The position numbers and the translations under genes are program-made. Shown piece by piece: positions 22,146 through 33,864 of a stretch of DNA of 64,000 nucleotides (position 1 is the stretch's first letter; each line of letters begins with the position of its first letter). The notes under the pieces were generated by a model. That model was given only the letters and a program-made list of their open reading frames with translations. It was not told where the DNA came from and made no database searches. The stretch is from Actinomucor elegans (Eukaryota > Mucoromycota > Mucoromycetes > Mucorales > Mucoraceae). The DNA is taken from NCBI GenBank assembly GCA_026027325.1, contig JAMSLZ010000016.1, positions 434,001-498,000 of the forward strand. Direction: 5' to 3'.

Positions 22146-23436
22146 ATGAACCAGCTTGATTACTCGTCCATGTCTCAAGATAGCGGCAGAGCTTTGTATT
22201 CATCTGATATGTCATTTAATCCTATCAACGATAAATCCAATTTTTCTCAACATCAAGACTATGATCAATGGAGAACTAACTCTGCTCCTATGGCTATCAA
22301 TTCATCTCCAATTAATCAAACGACAGTGGATAACCACCCAGCTACAAATCCAGTTTCTTGTGATCTTCAAGAAGTAATTATATACTATCAGTCACAGCCT
22401 GAATTATTGCGCCTCATCTTGCTCAGTAAAGTTGAAGAAGATAAAAGAAGATCAGAAGAAGCTAAACTAAGGGCTAAAGAATTGGACATGTTCTTGCTTC
22501 AACAGCAGCAGCAACTTGCATCTTCCTCGCCTCAGACACCCGATGCTACTATGATGTCCTCTACCCCTCCTCTCGTTATTAATACTAGCCCTCTTTCAAA
22601 CAGTAGCAGCAACAATACAATGATTTCTAACAACAGCGTTCCTTTAAACAACTGCCACAGCACCAATAATGATAGCTTGCTGAATGCCAATCCTTTTTGC
22701 CCAACGCCAACAAGAAGACCTAGTGCTTTAGAGATGCTATTAGAAGAGACAGACTGTAAACAAAGAGACTCCTTTGATGGCAGTGCCAATTCAGACGAAT
22801 ACGATGATCGTAGCTTCTCTCCAAACGCTAATTCTGCTGCAGCTTCTATGTTATCCATGAGGTATATATATTTGTAATCATTTCTCTATGATTTTTAAGA
22901 ACTCATGTTTATATTAGTTTCACTACAACAACTAGTACACAGCCAATGATGTCTATGAATAGTAGAAATTCTCACCATCCTCTGTCACCGTCCTACAATC
23001 AAACTGCTACTGTAATGAATGAAAGCTCTTTTACGACACCAATCAAGCTGGAAAACACTCTCTCAGAACAAACAAATCGTAGTGGGCCAGGTTACCCTCA
23101 ACGTCCACGCCGTAGACGCGAAATGCAGGCTATTTCCAAGATTGTAGAAACAAAAGAGTATCCTTATAGCGACGGATTCTTTTGGAAGAACAATGGCAAT
23201 ACCATCCAAAAGAAGACTGGTAACAAGAGTGTCTATTATAAATGCTCCAACAGTAGCAAGGTAAGAAAAAAAACTAGATAATATAACCATATATGTCCTT
23301 ACTAAAGTGTTTTCTTTATTAGGGATGTCCTGTAAACAAGACCGTTACCTGGAGAGATAATGGCGAATACTTGATCAAATATAGAGGTGAACACCTTGTA
23401 GACTGCGGTAAAGTTCAACGTATAGTTGATATGTAA
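22146..23436 (+). CDS. WRKY/GCM1-type zinc-finger protein
   Basis: Three exons (22146-22861, 22918-23260, 23323-23436) encode 390 residues. The C-terminus carries a single zinc-binding domain: DGFFWKNNGNTIQKKTG from residue 324, YYKC (Cys348), GCPV (Cys355), then GEH (His377) and Cys381. The order of W-K...G, YYKC, GCPV-K, and Y-x-GEH matches WRKY domains, but the WRKYGQK heptad is replaced by WKNNGNT and the last ligand is Cys (C-X6-C-X21-H-X3-C). A basic patch (RPRRRRE) sits just before the domain. The N-terminal 300 residues are Ser/Asn/Gln-rich with a short coiled coil (KVEEDKRRSEEAKLRAKELD). A DNA-binding transcription factor is inferred; a FLYWCH finger is the main alternative. ATG at 22146 is preferred over upstream non-ATG codons in the same frame. 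Exon 3 begins with the second Cys region. Confidence 0.7.
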
Positions 23437-24169
23437 AATCAAACTGTAAACTCTCTCCCATTTAAGCTTCTTATGCCATATGCTGTGTATATATCCTCCC
23501 CCTCTCCTCTTTCATTGTATTTTTATATCTATCTAATCCATCGAAACCCAAAAAAAAAACCCTGTTTCTTTTTAAGCAACCCTATTCATGTAACAATAGT
23601 TTTTTTTTTTTCATACTGTATTTCTTCATTAAAAAAGTTAACGCTTAAACGATTGCTGGTCATATCGTTTTAATCATTATAAGCAGAGATATATAGTAAA
23701 TCCATCATATCACCACTGACTAGACTCTAGACTATCGGGAAATGAAATAAATGTAAATGAAGCCAACAATTGGTATTCATGTTGGGTTAATTGGGTTTGC
23801 AGGATAAGCTATATGATATATCGCAAGGCAAGATAGCTTACTTGCGACTGGCGTTGTGTGCTTAACATGATCGCCTTTGAAGGTCGATATTTGAAACTTA
23901 AACAACTTCAACCACTAAGATTACAAGCTTGGTTATGTAAGGATGGTAGTCATCTTCAACCTCATCCAATGAATCATTTTGAATGGGGTAATTCTCGGTC
24001 ACACATTTCCAACTCTTAAATTTAACATTGATTGAATACTTTGGATTTATCAAACAGCCCCAATCGCTTTTTCCCTTACTTTTTTTACTACCTTTTTTTT
24101 TCTAGGTCTGATAAATAGGACCTACTTTTTCTACTTTTTTTTTTCCAGCTCTTTTTCTATTTCTGACCA
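23437..24169. other. Intergenic region between two transcription-factor genes
   Basis: Pyrimidine-rich near both ends. The last 120 bases (T- and C-rich runs ending in CTGACCAATG) are the likely leader of the Zn2Cys6 gene. No other feature is recognised. Confidence 0.45.
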
Positions 24170-26715
24170 ATGTTTGCTACACTTGAACTGCCCCTCCGAG
24201 GTAAATGAGTGTTTACTAAAAGGAAAAAAGAAAAAAGCAGAGCTTTAACTAAACTCTTTGTTTCGATGATCTAGATGACAGTCGACATAAGCGATTAAAG
24301 GTTGGACGAGCTTGTCACCCGTGCAGAATGAAGAAAATAAAGGTATTTCTCGAGATTCTCCGAGATCCCTCGAGATTCTACCGAGATTCCTCGAGGTTTT
24401 GGTCAAAATGTACCTTTTTTTTTTAATAATTTTCATTTATTGAATAGTGTGATGGAAAGCAGCCTTGTATGCAGGTAGGGTTTGAAACTATATAACAAAG
24501 AGGTTTTTTTTTTCTTTTTTACTTATTCTTTTATTATAGTGTAAAGGTACCGAGAAATTATATTGATATTTTTTTCATTTCATGCAGAACTGATAATAGA
24601 TTATTTTGAATAGCGAGAAGACGTAAATGCATGTATTTAAAGAATCCCGACGAAACATACATTCGATTGGATCCTGTAGGCGAACAAGCAAGTGGTTCAT
24701 CGATATCAGACGCTTATTTACAAGATATTGGAGACCATGTTCAGCTAAAGCAACAACAGCAACAGCAACAGCAGCAGCAACAGCAGCAAAGATCTTTGGA
24801 AGATAACAAAATATTTGCTTTGGATAAGCCAGACAATCTGTTTGCCACACAGCAGAACGAAGGTTCAAATACAACTTCTCGATCACAGTCGAGTCCACAG
24901 CCTGCTACCCGTCCAGACAAGATGATTGAACAGCTTACAGATGGCCTAGTTAGTTTAACGTTACATCACGATACCTCAAAACTAGGACACGAAAACGTTA
25001 CTCCTTGGAGAACTTATGGCGAGTTTGTGCGTTGGACTCCAGAGCCTCACTTGCCAGAATTCTATACTGCGCCTATCGATATGCCATCACGACCTACACA
25101 AGAACATTTGATTAGTGTCTTTTTCGATGAATGTCACCACATCTTACCCACCTTATCCAGATCCATGTTTTACGACCAACTCAAAGTTAAAGGACCTCTT
25201 GTCACCCCTTTATTATTGAATATCATTTATGCGCATGCTGCTAAACGTATCAACAATCCTGCTTTTCGTTCAGAACCTAGCAATCCATCCACACAAGGCG
25301 ATCTGTTTTACAATCGAGCTAGACGTCTTGTTGATGATTTCTTGGACGTACCTCGTATCAGTACAGTTATTGCATTACTCTACATGGCCTTGTATGAATG
25401 CGATCACATTCCTCAAGGCGGTGCCAGAATCAGGTCGAGTCGAGCTTGGATGTATAGCGGTATGGCTATCCGTATGTGTTTTGAACTAGGTTTGCATACA
25501 GCGAATTACAGCAGTCAAATGTCTCAATGTGATATTGAGCTTCGTAAACGGGTCTTGTGGACCTGTTTTGTTATGGATAAATTGGAGAGTTGTACAATGG
25601 AAAGACCATGGATGCTGAAATCCAAAGATATTTCGCTTGATTTTCCTACGCCTTTACCTGAAGATTCGTTGCAAGAGCGATTAGTACTCGAAGGTTTCAA
25701 TCAATTGTGTCGATTGATGATCTTGATGGAAAAAGTGATTCATTTCTTTACATATGACATGAAGAACCTTAGTCTATGGACAATCAATGAAGAAAATCAA
25801 GTGCTACAATATCTTGACGCGATAAACCAGTGGAGAGAAATGCTGCCTAATGAACTACAATGGACTACACCCGCCAATAATCCCGGCATTCAACGTTATA
25901 TTCCTGCTGTACCATCATCCGCTGTTGTTGCCAATTTGCATCTAGTCTGTTATGATCTGGAATTATCATTGATTATGTGCTGCAGATACCAAGATGAACA
26001 TTTGCATCGCGAAAGACGAAGAACACTAGCCAATACCATTACCCATATTGTATCACTTACAGTGCAACACCAACACTTGATGTACACGTTTGCTGTATCT
26101 ACTTTCTCTGGTATATTTGCAGCTTTAACACATGCTGTCGATTTCGATAACCAACGTATCGATGTGTCTGAAGGCGCCAAGATTCAATTTAGGAAGAGTT
26201 TGGAAGATGTTCGATTGATTGTAGAAAGAATTCCTATGCGTGACCTGCGCAACTTTGCTCGTCTTGTGGACTTGACACTGCAACCTCACGGCAATGGCAA
26301 TGCCAGCATGAATGTACCCTACGCATCTGCCTTTTCTGCCATTAGCGATCTATGTCATAAAGACAATGATAGTATGGCTCCTATTGATTTGTATGGCCAA
26401 CGTTCTGATGTCTTGGATAATCGATCTGGTTATGGATCCGTATCACCAGAAAGAGGCAACTCGCCTTTCCATAGTAATCCAATGATCTCCGGCCAATTCG
26501 CGTTCGATGTCACGTATCAGCAACAAGCCCCCAGCACTACGTCTTCGCCATCTGGGTCTGTGTCGGCAGCAGCAGTCGCAGCGGCAGCAGCAGCAGTGGG
26601 TGCAGTAGGAACGCCCAGTGCAACCAATCCTTCCAACAAGAGTATAGAGCCTGCGGACTATACGTTTGAATTAATTTCTGTTGCGGATGAATGGGCAAGA
26701 TCACTCATCTATTAA
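24170..26715 (+). CDS. Zn2Cys6 fungal-specific transcription factor
   Basis: Five exons: 24170-24200, 24275-24342, 24448-24474, 24540-24546 (7 nt) and 24614-26715, giving 744 residues with every phase consistent. The binuclear zinc cluster uses Cys24, 27, 34, 40, 43 and 50 (C-X2-C-X6-C-X5-C-X2-C-X6-C; ACHPCRMKKIKCDGKQPC then MQCKARRRKC), spread over exons 2-5, so the DNA-binding domain is assembled by splicing. A poly-Gln run follows (about residues 91-104). Residues about 205-420 form the fungal transcription-factor middle homology region (TQEHLISVFFDECHHILPTL, YMALYECDHIPQGGARI, RVLWTCFVMDKLE, MERPWMLKSKDI). The C-terminus is Ser-rich with an Ala run near residues 695-710. The regulated pathway cannot be read from sequence. 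An alternative start inside exon 5 would lose the whole cluster. Confidence 0.9.
24350..24396. repeat. Tandem CGAGATTC-type array in intron 2 of the Zn2Cys6 gene
   Basis: Four copies of an approximately 10-11 bp unit CGAGAT(T/C)C at 24351, 24361, 24371 and 24382, then a partial CGAGG copy. CTCGAG palindromes occur within it. It sits immediately after the 5' splice site and is far less AT-rich than other introns in the window. Confidence 0.75.
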
Positions 26716-27477
26716 GCCCTTTTTTTTTTTTTTCCTTTGTATTTTAGAATCCTTCATTTCTTTGTTTAATTCATTATTTATCGCCTTTCTTTGCTCTTTT
26801 ACCTACTCCTTTACTATATTATTCTTTCCCTCAAAGATTAATCATAATATGCATCCTATCTATCTACGCATACGCATTCTTTTTTCTTATAAATACAATA
26901 AAAGAAACAATCACCATCCTTGTTTGTATTTTGCATTAAAACTCATCCATTGATCTCGTTTGGTATACAAGATCTGATTGTATCTGACTTCAATGTAATG
27001 TCATGTGCAGGCTTATTCATGTGGTCTGTTGTGTACTTGTTACTTTATAGCATTTATACCAACGTCGTTTTAACTAATGTACAAGAACCCTTTCTCATTT
27101 CTTTGTCCTATGTCAAAATTCGCTATATATAAACATAATGAGAGTTGTTATAAAAAAAAAGTACCAACATCGTTTATACAAGGCTCGTTTGCGTATTGAA
27201 TGATGCAGATATCATGTTACATTTCATCTGAAGCTATAGAACCTCCCTTTGCCAATGCATTGATATGTATATGCTATGTTGTATTTGACAATAATTAGCC
27301 GAACTTGTTTATATTGAAAGAATGCAAATCCCTCAATGCGTTTTTTGGAATATAAAAAGCATAGTTATACATCAAATATCATACCTTTAAAATATGGCTT
27401 ATATTTTTAAATAAATGATGCAAAGGTACATCAGTAGCTCTTCTATTCTGGATCACTGGACTTTTGGGAGCTTGGTC

Positions 27478-27517
<40 letters not shown>

Positions 27518-28356
27518 CGACACATAAGTGCTCTTTAACAAAATTTATATAAAATTGAATGGGTATAAAGATCAATTGAAATACCCTTTAATTCATAGTC
27601 ATTTCTGAAATTGTACAAATGAAACACGTTTGCATATCCTCAATTATATATAGTAGAACTAGGAATACTATCTTTATTATGTTTTTTCTAATGTTGCTAC
27701 ACATTCTTGATAAACAGATCTTGCTCAGATAAATATATATATATATACTCATATGTGGTAGTAAACTACATATAATTGTTCTTAATCTATACTGAAATTT
27801 AGAATTAAATCATCAACCTCATTGAAAATTGAAAGGAATGTATGCTTCCTTTCTTGAAACGCCTCTTTAGAAAGAAACGGTAATTGAGAGAGCGCAAGCG
27901 GCATATAACCAGCCATATATAGTTCATATAATCTAGAACGAATGATTTATAAAACTTTCGACCAATCTTGGCCAAATGGCGCATCTGAAAAGTATTCCAT
28001 CATAGTAGGAACGAGCTTCTACACCTAGTAGAATCTTTGCCAAACTGTGTCAATATATTATACAACTTTTTTATACGAAAATAAAAATCAACAACTAATA
28101 GATAGCTCAACTGTAGCATTTTGCCATGCTATTTTAATAGCTAAACAAATGCTGAAGTTGTATCAAAGCAAATTAATCTTTTTAAAAATCTTGTTTAATA
28201 ATAATAGTATATGTAATTTACAAAAAAAAAGTATGGGCTGTTGCTTTAAAGAAGAAAATGAAGTGACTTGGTAAGAGTAACTTTGAGTGTATGGAATTGC
28301 TTTTCTATAAAAAAAAAGTGGACGGTTGCTTGTGTATAATACATTGTTTTTTGTTT
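26716..28356. other. Intergenic region with a long T tract
   Basis: It contains an uninterrupted run of about 35 T at 27481-27515 and AT-rich sequence. Frames of 70-90 codons here are low-complexity and overlap the probable 3' untranslated region of the Zn2Cys6 gene; none is called. Confidence 0.5.
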
Positions 28357-29501
28357 TTACTCTTCGTCATCACTATCGACCTTTTGCTTCTTTGCTGATT
28401 CACCTTCCTTGGTTTCATCTTCATCATTACCTCTCTTTCTTAAACCCTTCATCTTTCTAGTTTGGATCTTGTCTAAATCTTGCTTACCAAGATGGATACG
28501 ACCATACTTGTCACCCATTTCATCCACTTCAATATTCTTGGCCTTCTTGGGTTTCACTTCCTTGGCGACGCGAACAGCAGAGTTCCACATGTCAGGCTTG
28601 GGTAATGAAGTACGTTTGATCTTCAAATCATAACAAGGACCCATCTCTTCCAACTCAACACGAGGTGTCTTGAGACCACTCTTCTTCATTTGAATAGAAT
28701 AAGTACGGAAAAGAATACGATCGTCAGGTGTAGCTGTCAAACTAATAACGTGTTCAAGACCGGCCAAGTTGATGGCACTGGTCTCTTCGCCGTTAAAGAA
28801 ATCCAAAAAGAAGTTCTTGATGTTTTTGCAGTTATCATTGGACTCGAAACGATCACCGTTAAAGATCATCAAAGGCTTTAAACCTAAAGAACATTTAGGT
28901 CCCTAATAAATCGAACATTAATTTAGGACACCAATCCATGATTTTTTTTTTAAAAAAAAAAACTTACAGGAATAGAACCCATTGATTTAGGATTCTCAAC
29001 ACCAAATTCATACATATCCAACAATTGATGATTGTACATGCGAACAAAAGTCAAGTTGTGAGGTCTCTTTTTTGAATGAGTACCAATAACCAAGTGTGCA
29101 GAATCGTTCTTTTGAGAGAAAAACTCGAGCTTCTCTTCGTCCTCGAAAGGCTTGATCTCGTTCTTCTTGCTGAAGTAAACGGCATTAGGACGTTTCAAAG
29201 CATACTATAATAAACTAATGAGTACTAGTTCTCGAGATTTATTTATTTTTAAAAGGCGAGAGAGAGAGAGAGAGAAAGAAACTTACCAAATCCTTTAAAG
29301 CATCATTAACGATCTGGCTGGTAGAGGATCCTCGTACAACTAATGTATTCTTTGGGTTTTCGTGAACCTTGGCTTCGCGGTTCTTCAAGAAACGCTTAGC
29401 ACGGGCATTCTTGGGCTTACTATTCGAATGAACAAATATTAACAAGTGAAATAATAGATCTATTGGATCTGGTAACTTCAAACTTACACTGTACGCAACA
29501 T
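28357..29501 (-). CDS. RPF2: Ribosome biogenesis protein Rpf2 (Brix domain)
   Basis: Four exons (29501-29488, 29419-29287, 29204-28968, 28902-28357) encode 309 residues. Rpf2 pairs with Rrs1 to load the 5S RNP into pre-60S particles in the nucleolus. The N-terminus MLRTV then KPKNARAKRFLKNREAKVHE, followed by NPKNTLVVRG, AVYFSKKNEIKPFEDEEKLE, LVIGTHSKKRPHNLTFVRMY and LDMYEFGVENPKSM, is the Brix-domain pattern of this family. The C-terminal tail is Lys- and acid-rich (MKGLRKRGNDEDETKEGE). The first exon is only 14 nt and supplies MLRTV up to the second base of the Val codon; it is supported by a good donor (GTAAGT) and by the M-[IL]-R-T-V start typical of the family. The upstream PPR gene is in the same orientation, its stop about 190 bases before this start. 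Confidence 0.95.
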
Positions 29502-29693
29502 GGCTCTTTTTTTCTATAAACTGATTAAGGATAAACCACTGAGAGTAGAGGGGAAAAAAATAGTTTAAATTATACAGTACATGCCAAAAAAGTTCGAGAT
29601 TCCGCACAAGAATTAGCAGTCCTGGTGGCTTCAAAGACTGCATTAATTGTGTGATAAAATCCACCAAAAGTTGAAAGGGGTACAACAAATCAT

Positions 29694-31679
29694 TTATTCT
29701 TCATAATTATATTGGGCTCTTGCTCTAGCCATACGTTCAGCCTTCTTTCTATCTAATTCTACGAGTCTTTGGAAGTCTAATTTTCTTTGATTACGTATAC
29801 TTTGCAGCGAATCAGCCAAGCCTAATTGTTCGCAACCTTCTAGCACCAATTCATACGTTGTACTGTCCGGTAGAACGCCCTGCAACCGCATATCATGCCA
29901 TACATTCATGGCTTCTGATAGCTTGCCGCCTCTCTGCAATGCTGCTATAATTTCATTGTATGCTGCCACAGGTAAAGTGATACGGTCCATTTTGGCATCA
30001 CCATACACTTGCATAGCCGATCGTAATTGACCTGACGCTGATAATGCATTAATGACAATGGCGTAACTAACAAAATCAGGTTGCATCGATTCGTTATTAT
30101 TTCGTCGCATGTATCTATACATTCTAAGCATTTCTTTGACGGTGCTAGGCACATGCTGTGTGCTGTCTTCAAACTCGTCTCCCCATAGCGATGTAGATGG
30201 CTGTACTTCTTTTGTATTATCCAGTTGCTGTGGTTTTGTGAGTTTGGATAGAATACTCAGATAGACGTTGAATGTACGTGTGTCGGGTTGGATTCCCATG
30301 GAAGTCATCTTGCTCCATATTAATGTTGCTCTCTCTAGATCCACTGATGACCGACCTGCCATGTTGGCTACAATACTCAATACGGAATTGAAAGTGTAAA
30401 TATTGGGTCTTACACCATAGGTCTGCATTTCTTCTAATAACGACATGGCTTTATCTAGGTCTTCTGCACGATTGCAAGCAGACATTAACGATGTATAGCT
30501 AACCACATCAGCTGAAATATTGTTTTTCTTCATGTCTTCATATAGATCAAATACTGTTTTTGGCGGTGTTTCGATATCTTTGGCCAAGGCATCAATTAGA
30601 ATAGAGTAGCAGTAAACGTCCATAGTGACCTCGTCCTTGTTCATCAACTTGAACACTTCCATTGCCTCTGGGAATCTATTTTTCTTGACATAACTGGCCA
30701 AACAAGCATTATAATCACGTATATCACATTTTACGTTGGCCTTTTTCATATCCATCAAAGCTTCTATTGGGTCCCAATTCATCATGAGGTAGATACTGAC
30801 ATTCATTGGCGCTTTTGACCGTCTTAACTCTTCAAACACTTCCTCCATAGGTTTCTTTAATGATTTGTCAGTACTGAGCGCAGAAATCAAATAACCGTAC
30901 GATCCCATGCTTGGTTCTATTCCTTTTTCTTTCATTTCATGAAATAATTTGAGGGCCATTGCAGGTTGTTTGCTTTCTTTATATACACCTAGCATGGTCT
31001 TGTATGCCAGTTCGTCTATTTCCACACCTTTCTTTACCATCTCTGCAAAATAATATCGACAACCTCGCAAGTCTTCAAAACTTCGAAGCGTGTTGATGAG
31101 TCTTGTATAATAAACAGTAGAGTCTGGTACTAAGCCTTTCTTTTCCAGCAATTGCACAAACTGATATAAATCCGAACGTACACCATGTTTTCGGATACCA
31201 TAGATGATGGTGGAGATGGAAACGATGCTGGGTTCGTGGCCGGAATTGATCAATCCTTCAAATACCATTCTGGCAGACCGTACATCACCTTTAGAAACAT
31301 ACGAATGCATCAACATATTGCAGCCTCTTAAAAAAGCGTCCGTCATACCTTGATCGCTGACGCGATCGTGCATATGACGAAGCACTAGTTGCAAGCGATC
31401 AATAGCTTGATCTGTTTCGATGGAGTGATCACGTACAATGTTTTTACATATCTCATTAAAGTCTACAGCTGTCAAAGTGGTATCGTTTTCGGCGACTCTA
31501 TTACAGTAGGTGGTCCATTGTTCGTTTGTGTTGTTTGAAGATGTTGGCATCGATCTCTCCAAGGGTTGCTCGAATGTTTTTTGTTGGAGGCTAGCGAAGC
31601 TTCGTAAAGCAGGTCTTTTTAAATTGACGTTGAGGGACCGAGAAACCACGGGCCAAAGAAGCTTTGCGTTTCTATACAT
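29694..31679 (-). CDS. Mitochondrial pentatricopeptide-repeat (PPR) protein
   Basis: A single-exon 661-residue protein. The first 35 residues are Arg/Ser/Leu-rich without acidic residues (MYRNAKLLWPVVSRSLNVNL), a good mitochondrial presequence. From about residue 110 to 645 there are at least ten tandem PPR-like units, for example DELAYKTMLGVYKESKQPAM and DVVSYTSLMSACNRAEDLDK, each close to 35 residues and P-class in spacing. PPR proteins bind organellar RNA and act in processing, stability or translation. The RNA target cannot be deduced without repeat-code analysis. The C-terminus is basic and helical (RKLDFQRLVELDRKKAERMA). It is not long enough, and lacks extra domains, to assign to a named fungal PPR such as Cbp1 or Aep3. 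Confidence 0.88.
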   Translation of the reverse strand: MYRNAKLLWPVVSRSLNVNLKRPALRSFASLQQKTFEQPLERSMPTSSNNTNEQWTTYCNRVAENDTTLTAVDFNEICKNIVRDHSIETDQAIDRLQLVLRHMHDRVSDQGMTDAFLRGCNMLMHSYVSKGDVRSARMVFEGLINSGHEPSIVSISTIIYGIRKHGVRSDLYQFVQLLEKKGLVPDSTVYYTRLINTLRSFEDLRGCRYYFAEMVKKGVEIDELAYKTMLGVYKESKQPAMALKLFHEMKEKGIEPSMGSYGYLISALSTDKSLKKPMEEVFEELRRSKAPMNVSIYLMMNWDPIEALMDMKKANVKCDIRDYNACLASYVKKNRFPEAMEVFKLMNKDEVTMDVYCYSILIDALAKDIETPPKTVFDLYEDMKKNNISADVVSYTSLMSACNRAEDLDKAMSLLEEMQTYGVRPNIYTFNSVLSIVANMAGRSSVDLERATLIWSKMTSMGIQPDTRTFNVYLSILSKLTKPQQLDNTKEVQPSTSLWGDEFEDSTQHVPSTVKEMLRMYRYMRRNNNESMQPDFVSYAIVINALSASGQLRSAMQVYGDAKMDRITLPVAAYNEIIAALQRGGKLSEAMNVWHDMRLQGVLPDSTTYELVLEGCEQLGLADSLQSIRNQRKLDFQRLVELDRKKAERMARARAQYNYEE

Positions 31680-33361
31680 ATTTCTTATTACAAGAGAGAG
31701 AGAGAGAAGGAGGAAAAAATGTGATTGATTGAAACTTCTGGGTTACCTGGTGCTTTTTACTAGTTAACTTGAAGCAAAAAGCCCTTTTTTGGAGCAATCA
31801 CAGTCACTGTAGTAAATGGACTTGCCGCTAACAGGAGAGACATTATTCATATACTAAGATTCATATACTGAAAAACACACAATCAATACAAATTTATGCT
31901 CTTCGGAAATAGATAATACAATTCTATTATACGATAATGCCTCTAAATCACCATTTGCACCATTGAAAAAAAAAAAAAAAAAGGTAGCACTGCTGCAACA
32001 GTGTTTGTTCTTAAATGTTCATTGGCCGTCGGAAATGCAATAACAGAAGCTGCTCCTTGATGTCCTTTAAACCAATTTTTGAGTAATAAACATGTTTGAT
32101 AATTACAAAGTAGTTTAACAGCACTTGTGTAGAAATGAATTTTGCATCGAACTATGTAGAGTTTTTTTTTTTACTTTTCGAATCTATGGAGTTTACTTTG
32201 ATTAAGCCATTGTTTCCCCTATTTATTGAATTGGTGTGTTTCTTAAGATGAAAAAATAGTATTTGTATACCTATGTGTTCGGGCTGAACAGTTGTATCTA
32301 TTACAACTATTATTGAACTGAAATCCAAGAAAAAGTGTACTATGTTACCAACTCAATTGTAAAATTACCTGCAATTCATTAGACATTCGATGCGATCAAT
32401 AGATGTCTTGACTGATCCTGTTCACATATCACATCAGTTATGGGCACTATGCTCAGAATGTACTATTGCTTTAACTGCAGTCCAATCATCAATATATTAT
32501 GTTTTTTGAAAATTAGCTGGAAATTATGTCATTTTTCGCAGAGAAAATGCAAAATGATTCTGTGACTTTGGTCAGAAAACAGGTTGACAAGCCATCATCA
32601 ATGATAAGAAGCATTATAGAGCTGGAAAAAAAAAAGGATACGTAAAGAAAAACGCTTATTGTGGCTCATTAAACTGTTTGATTATTCTATCTTTCTAGTT
32701 TTCTTTTAAATTTCGTTCCTAAAATGGAACAGATGTATAATAGTTTGACATAGATACACATTACAAAAGAAACGGCCAAGCAAGTCAGTGATCATTGTTT
32801 GTAAAAGCCTCTGTTTATATATATATGGGGAAGACTTGCATGCATGCCTGATTATTTCATGTCTATTATGCTCAAATAATGTTCTTTATAGTTTCTTGGT
32901 AAATGTTCACTGATTGAAGTTACTAGAAGTCGATCTACAACATATATATATTAGCTTCACTGTGTTCGGTTTTACCATAGTAAGCGTTACCTATTACAGA
33001 GAACGCTTTACTTTAGCCTGGTCTATTTCTATTTTATTTGCCCTTTAGAGATGGTAGTCTGTTGTTTAAGCAGCACCTTACAAACGATGAAGGCACTCGC
33101 TTATCAAATAGAGTTACATGCTCAGTATCAAGGATGTCTCTTTGTCGAAACAGTATACATCATTTATAAATGGGTGGACCGCCTAAACGAGTAATTGGTC
33201 TTTGAATCACGATAAGAAAAGAATATCAGGTTGTACTAGACTTTAGACCACAAAAGCTGAAACTTTTTTTTTGGCCTACAGTCCAAAAAAAAAAAGAGAC
33301 CTTTGAATCGGGTAACTTTTGAGTTACTTTTTGATAAATTGAAGCTCCAACAGATGCAGCA

Positions 33362-33864
33362 GCCCATTCTATGCATGGCTCACTAACCAAAAGATGCGTC
33401 ATTAGACCAAGTGACGTTTTCGTAGGTTTTACATACTAAACCACTAGGGAAAGGGTAGTATTATAAATAAAATCACATTAAATATGGGCTTGTAATTCAT
33501 TCAACTAACATAAAATATCTTTTGCCCAACATAAGAATATCTTAAATAGTACAAGATTGAATGTCAGACTGGCTTAATTGAAATCTGATTGTGTACCGTA
33601 GTATAGCCAAGGTATCATGTGAATAAGGTTATATATGTATATATTATATCGCGAAAACCCAACACCGAGATCGGTCGAAAGATCTATAGATCTACTAAGT
33701 TTTTTATTTTTACATAACTATAATAAACTTACAAGCCCGCATTCAATGTGATTTCTATATGTGATAACCCTCTTTTTTTATGGTTGGGTACGTAAATCTA
33801 CAAAACCCTTTCCTGGCCTAAGGCTGCATCTTTTGGTTAGTGATCCACGCATAGAATGAGCCAC
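33362..33864. mobile_element. Foldback-type inverted repeat element, old
   Basis: Arm 33362-33510 matches the reverse complement of 33715-33864 over about 150 bp at roughly 70-75% identity by eye. Shared words are CATTCTATGC, CACTAACCAAAAGATGC, a GTAG-T-TTTACRTAC region, AAATCACATT and GGGCTTGTAA. The arms are separated by about 200 bp. No protein is encoded. It could be a non-autonomous transposon (MITE/foldback) or an inverted segmental duplication. Target duplications could not be identified with confidence. Confidence 0.6.
33645..33700 (+). repeat. Dispersed repeat core copy
   Basis: It contains CACCGAGATCGGTCGAAAGA followed by TCTATAGATCTAC, the right half of the dispersed repeat consensus. 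It sits in the spacer of the inverted-repeat element. Confidence 0.55.

Noticed and set aside
27481..27515. T35 tract as a possible retroposon tail
   Set aside because: No adjacent retroposed sequence or target duplications could be identified; long homopolymers are common in this window.
31966..31983. Poly-A run upstream of the PPR gene as a retrogene scar (PPR gene lacks introns)
   Set aside because: PPR genes are commonly intronless, the run is on the 5' side of the gene, and no target duplication was seen.
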